A DNA stretch of 7,120 nucleotides from Rhodoferax sp. (GTDB taxonomy: Bacteria > Pseudomonadota > Gammaproteobacteria > Burkholderiales > Burkholderiaceae). The position numbers were made by a program, and so were the translations under genes. The stretch is from the NCBI GenBank assembly GCA_028292075.1, contig JAQGNA010000169.1, positions 1 to 7,120 on the forward strand, read 5' to 3'. Under the pieces are notes generated by a model. That model was not told the origin of the DNA, did not search any database, and saw only the letters and a list, made by a program, of their open reading frames with translations. Shown here piece by piece: positions 4,607 through 7,120 of the stretch (positions within the stretch are counted from its first letter, which is position 1; each line of letters opens with the position of its first letter).

Positions 4607-6170
4607 GCATTACCCATTTTCGAAAGGCCGTCCGGACGGCATCCAGATCGCGGTCGTCGGCCACACCAATGCCGGCAAGACCTCGCTGCTCCGCACGCTC
4701 ACACGCAGGGCGTCATTCGGCGAAGTGGCCGACCGGCCCGGTACCACGCGGCACGTGGAGCGCATCGCGCTGCGCATCGACGGCGGCACGCCGGTCACGT
4801 TTTTCGACACCCCGGGCCTGGAGGATTCCACCGCCCTGCTCGACCACCTGCGAAGCCACGGCCAGGACCTCGCGCGCCTCGAGCGGGTGGAGGCCTTTCT
4901 CGCCGGCCCCGAGGCGCGCCGTAGTTTCGAGCAGGAGGCCAAGGTGCTGCGCAAGATGCTGGAGGTGGACGCGGCGCTGTATGTCATCGACTGCAGAGAA
5001 CCGGTGCTGCCCAAGTTCCGCTGCGAGATCGAGATCCTCGCCTCCTGCGCGCGACCGGTCATGCCGGTGCTGAACTTCGTGCGGCATCCGGCGAGCCGCG
5101 AAGCCGAGTGGCAGGCCGTGCTACAGGACAGCGGGCTGCATGCCCAGGTGCGCTTCGATGCGGTGGCGCCCTTCGTCGGCTCCGAGCAGCGCCTCTACCA
5201 GGACCTCGCAACCCTGCTGCCGCGCCAGCGCGAGGCCCTGGCCGGCGTCGTGCTCCATCTCGACCGCGAGGCGGCCGAGCGGCGCGCGGCGGGCTGCCGC
5301 CTGATCGCCGATCTGCTCGTCGACCTTGCCGCAATGCGCCGCCCGGTCGAGCCCGAAGCGCATGCCGATCCACTGCAGCGGCAGCGCCTGGTGGCCGACT
5401 TGCAGGCCGATGCGCTGGCGCGGGTGCGGCGGTGCATGGACGGCCTGCTGGCCGTGCACGGCTTCCGCCGCGACGACGCCGAAATGGCCGCCTGGAGCGA
5501 AGGCGACACCGGTGCTGCGTGGCTCGACGGCCGCTGGCAAGACGACCTCTTCAACCCCGAGTCGCTGAAGCAGGCCGGCAAGCGGCTGGGGCAGGGCGCG
5601 GCCATCGGGGCCTCGCTCGGGTTGATCGCCGACCTGGCGGTGGCTGGCATGTCGCTCGGCGCCGGCGCGGTGGTGGGCGGCGCGGTGGGCGGCATCGTCA
5701 CGCAGGGCTGGCGCCAGTTCGGCAACCGGCTGGTCAACAAGCTGCGCGGCGTGCAGGAATTGACGCTGGCGAACGAACTGCTGCTGCTGGCCGCGGCCCA
5801 CCTGATCGACGTGCTGCGCGCCCTGGCCGAGCGCGGCCATGCGGCGTCGCAAAAGTTGCGGGTGCCGGGGCGAAAAGGCGCTGTGTCCGACGCGGCATTG
5901 CGGCAACTCGTCACGCTGGCCCAGCCCGCCCGCAGCCATCCTCTTTGGCAACGCGACGCGGGTGAAGGAAGTGAACGCGGTGGAAGCTTTGGAAGCTTTG
6001 GCGTCTTTGGAAGTGGCGAAAGCAATGGTGGGCCGGCCAGCCGGCGTGCGCTGGTCGAAAGCCTCGCGCAGCGGATCGCCGAAGTGGCCGCGGTGGTTGA
6101 AGCAGCCGAACCAGCAGGCGCTGGCGCCGCTCGGCTCACGCAAGAGCGCGAGACGCCCGATGGCCGCTAG
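4599..6170 (+). CDS. DUF3482 GTPase, membrane-associated
   Basis: This 523-residue protein starts on GTG 4599, with GAGG at 4589-4592 six bases before it. It overlaps the DUF2868 stop by 8 bp, implying coupled translation. The N-terminal G domain resembles Era/EngA-type GTPases: G1 GHTNAGKTS (21-29), G2 RPGTTRHV (Thr49/Thr50) and G3 DTPG (70-73). Where G4 NKxD is expected, the protein has MPVLNFVRH (155-163), so guanine recognition is unconventional. The middle is helical, and 331-370 is a glycine-rich hydrophobic stretch (GAAIGASLGLIADLAV, then AVVGGAVGGIV) suggesting membrane insertion or packing against a membrane partner. Residues 460-477 are a low-complexity GSFGSFGVFGSGES linker from a 9-bp DNA repeat, followed by a helix (VESLAQRIAEVAAVV). 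The layout fits the DUF3482 family, commonly found beside DUF2868. The cellular role is unknown. Confidence 0.88.
   Translation: MAEHYPFSKGRPDGIQIAVVGHTNAGKTSLLRTLTRRASFGEVADRPGTTRHVERIALRIDGGTPVTFFDTPGLEDSTALLDHLRSHGQDLARLERVEAFLAGPEARRSFEQEAKVLRKMLEVDAALYVIDCREPVLPKFRCEIEILASCARPVMPVLNFVRHPASREAEWQAVLQDSGLHAQVRFDAVAPFVGSEQRLYQDLATLLPRQREALAGVVLHLDREAAERRAAGCRLIADLLVDLAAMRRPVEPEAHADPLQRQRLVADLQADALARVRRCMDGLLAVHGFRRDDAEMAAWSEGDTGAAWLDGRWQDDLFNPESLKQAGKRLGQGAAIGASLGLIADLAVAGMSLGAGAVVGGAVGGIVTQGWRQFGNRLVNKLRGVQELTLANELLLLAAAHLIDVLRALAERGHAASQKLRVPGRKGAVSDAALRQLVTLAQPARSHPLWQRDAGEGSERGGSFGSFGVFGSGESNGGPASRRALVESLAQRIAEVAAVVEAAEPAGAGAARLTQERETPDGR
5982..6014 (+). repeat. 9-bp tandem repeat inside the GTPase gene
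   Basis: GGAAGCTTT occurs at 5982-5990 and again at 5991-5999, followed by the variant GGCGTCTTT (6000-6008) and a partial unit GGAAGTGGC from 6009. Each unit encodes Gly-Ser/Val-Phe, giving GSFGSFGVFGSG. Its lower GC content and repeat structure suggest slippage in a tolerant linker. The unit is nine bases, so changes in copy number would keep the frame. Confidence 0.75.
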
Positions 6171-6203
6171 CCTTGCATCGCGTGATGGCGGACCAGCCGG
6201 CCT

Positions 6204-6221
6204 GTGATCGACTGGGATCAC
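6204..6221. other. short palindromic hairpin after the GTPase gene
   Basis: GTGATC (6204-6209) and GATCAC (6216-6221) flank a six-base spacer, GACTGG, 34 bases beyond the GTPase stop. No T-run follows, so a Rho-independent terminator is not supported. An operator for the next gene or a plain mRNA-end hairpin are alternatives. Nothing else in the 6171-6365 intergenic stretch is clearly a gene. Confidence 0.3.
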
Positions 6222-6365
6222 TTGTCATCGACCGCCATCGGTTGTCTCGCCTGCTGCCGCCCGAGATGTGCGGCCGTGGTGACCCGTTGTCATCAGTCGT
6301 TGAAATGTTCGCGTGGTTCCCTTCGTTCAGTTGCCACCCTCTTTAACCCGAATGCCTTATAGCCC

Positions 6366-7120
6366 ATGGCCTCCAGCCTTCTCGCCCTGCTCGACGACAT
6401 CGCCACCATCCTCGACGACGTGTCGCTCCTGACCAAGGTCGCCGCCAAGAAGACGGCCGGCGTGCTGGGCGACGACCTTGCGCTGAACGCCCAACAGGTG
6501 TCGGGCGTCAAGGCCGATCGCGAGCTGCCGGTGGTCTGGGCGGTGTGCAAGGGCTCGTTCGTCAACAAGCTGATCCTGGTGCCGGCGGCGCTGGCGATCA
6601 GCGCCTTGGCGCCCTGGGCCGTGACGCCGCTGCTGATGCTGGGCGGCGCTTTCCTTTGTTTCGAAGGCTTCGAGAAACTGGCGCACCGCTTCCTGCACAG
6701 CCCGGCCGAGCGAGAGGCCGAGAAAGCCAGGCTGGCGAGCGCCCTGTCCGACCCGGCCGTGGACCTGCTGGCCCTTGAAAAAGACAAGATCAAGGGCGCC
6801 GTGCGCACCGACTTCATCCTCTCGGCGGAGATCATCGCCATCACCCTGGGCACGGTGCAACAGAGCCCGTTCGCAACGCAGCTGGCGGTGCTGTCCGGCA
6901 TTGCCGTCATCATGACCATCGGTGTCTACGGCCTGGTCGCCGGCATCGTGAAGCTGGACGACGCGGGCCTGTGGCTCACCCGGCAGCGCGGCGGCGCGCA
7001 GCAGCGCCTAGGCCGCGGCATTCTGTGGGTTGCGCCCTGGATGATGAAGGCGCTGTCGGTGGCCGGCACCGCGGCGATGTTCCTGGTGGGAGGCGGCATC
7101 CTGACGCATGGCGTGCCGGT
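6366..7120 (+). CDS. yedI: DUF808/YedI inner-membrane protein, cut by window edge
   Basis: This frame is open from ATG 6366 to the end of the window, 251 codons of the roughly 300 expected. The N-terminus carries the family's strongly conserved stretch: [20 protein letters not shown], then [38 protein letters not shown]. Hydrophobic segments follow at about 68-100, 152-165, 173-195 and 228-247. The basic/acidic loop 113-150 ([26 protein letters not shown]) is typical of the family. E. coli YedI is the named relative; its function is, to my knowledge, not established. No Shine-Dalgarno site precedes ATG 6366. A CTTATAG motif sits at 6356-6362, a few bases before it, so a leaderless or atypical start is possible. 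It is 195 bp from the GTPase gene and probably a separate transcription unit. Confidence 0.9.
   Translation, partial: MASSLLALLDDIATILDDVSLLTKVAAKKTAGVLGDDLALNAQQVSGVKADRELPVVWAVCKGSFVNKLILVPAALAISALAPWAVTPLLMLGGAFLCFEGFEKLAHRFLHSPAEREAEKARLASALSDPAVDLLALEKDKIKGAVRTDFILSAEIIAITLGTVQQSPFATQLAVLSGIAVIMTIGVYGLVAGIVKLDDAGLWLTRQRGGAQQRLGRGILWVAPWMMKALSVAGTAAMFLVGGGILTHGVP

Noticed and set aside
5839..6207. Plus-strand frame overlapping the GTPase C-terminus, considered as a frameshifted continuation
   Set aside because: The GTPase frame continues with a plausible helix (VESLAQRIAEVAAVV) to a normal stop, while the other frame gives a basic, Ser/Pro-rich sequence with no family look.
6293..6919. 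Minus-strand frame of 208 codons
   Set aside because: It is the antisense of the conserved DUF808 coding sequence; the plus-strand product is clearly the real one.

Overview
The window is GC-rich (I estimate the high sixties percent). Its gene content points to a betaproteobacterium of the order Burkholderiales, probably a Comamonadaceae member related to Variovorax or Ramlibacter. The grounds are remnants of a GntR/MFS/Bug-receptor locus typical of that group, a DUF2868/DUF3482 gene pair, a DUF6152 protein and a YedI (DUF808) protein. This placement is an inference from protein style; no marker gene is present.

Region 1 (about 1-1310) is a scar of broken genes. It opens with a decayed, frameshifted copy (19 to about 205, minus strand) of a small secreted protein whose intact paralogue lies 1.4 kb away at 1460-1729. 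A GntR/FadR-type regulator follows on the minus strand (258-941). Its DNA-binding and ligand-binding domains look whole, but its first 20 or so codons are antisense to something else. That something is the N-terminal part of an MFS metabolite:H+ symporter (about 883-1118, plus strand), cut at both ends. Its cut 3' end abuts the last 63 codons of a Bug/TctC-type solute receptor (1119-1310, plus strand, different frame). Three gene pieces therefore meet at two sharp junctions only about 235 bp apart.

Region 2 (1460-3024) holds small envelope genes. A minus-strand gene encodes an 89-residue exported protein. Diverging from it is a tight plus-strand cluster: a 68-residue acidic protein, a DUF6152 periplasmic protein whose predicted mature end begins His-His-Gly-Trp, and a four-helix membrane protein resembling DUF6644. 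The stop codon of the first overlaps the ribosome binding site of the second, and the second and third are 2 bp apart, so they are probably co-transcribed. I suggest that the last two form an exported partner plus membrane partner unit, perhaps involving a metal or haem.

Region 3 (about 3077-6170) is a two-gene operon. It encodes a DUF2868 protein with four membrane helices and a DUF3482 GTPase that starts on GTG inside the end of its partner. The GTPase has clear G1 and G3 motifs, lacks a canonical G4 NKxD, and carries a glycine-rich hydrophobic stretch. The pair looks like a membrane-associated GTPase system whose function is, to my knowledge, not established.

Region 4 (6366 to the window edge) is the first 251 codons of a DUF808/YedI inner-membrane protein, cut by the window. 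I saw no tRNA, rRNA, CRISPR array, transposase or insertion-sequence ends.
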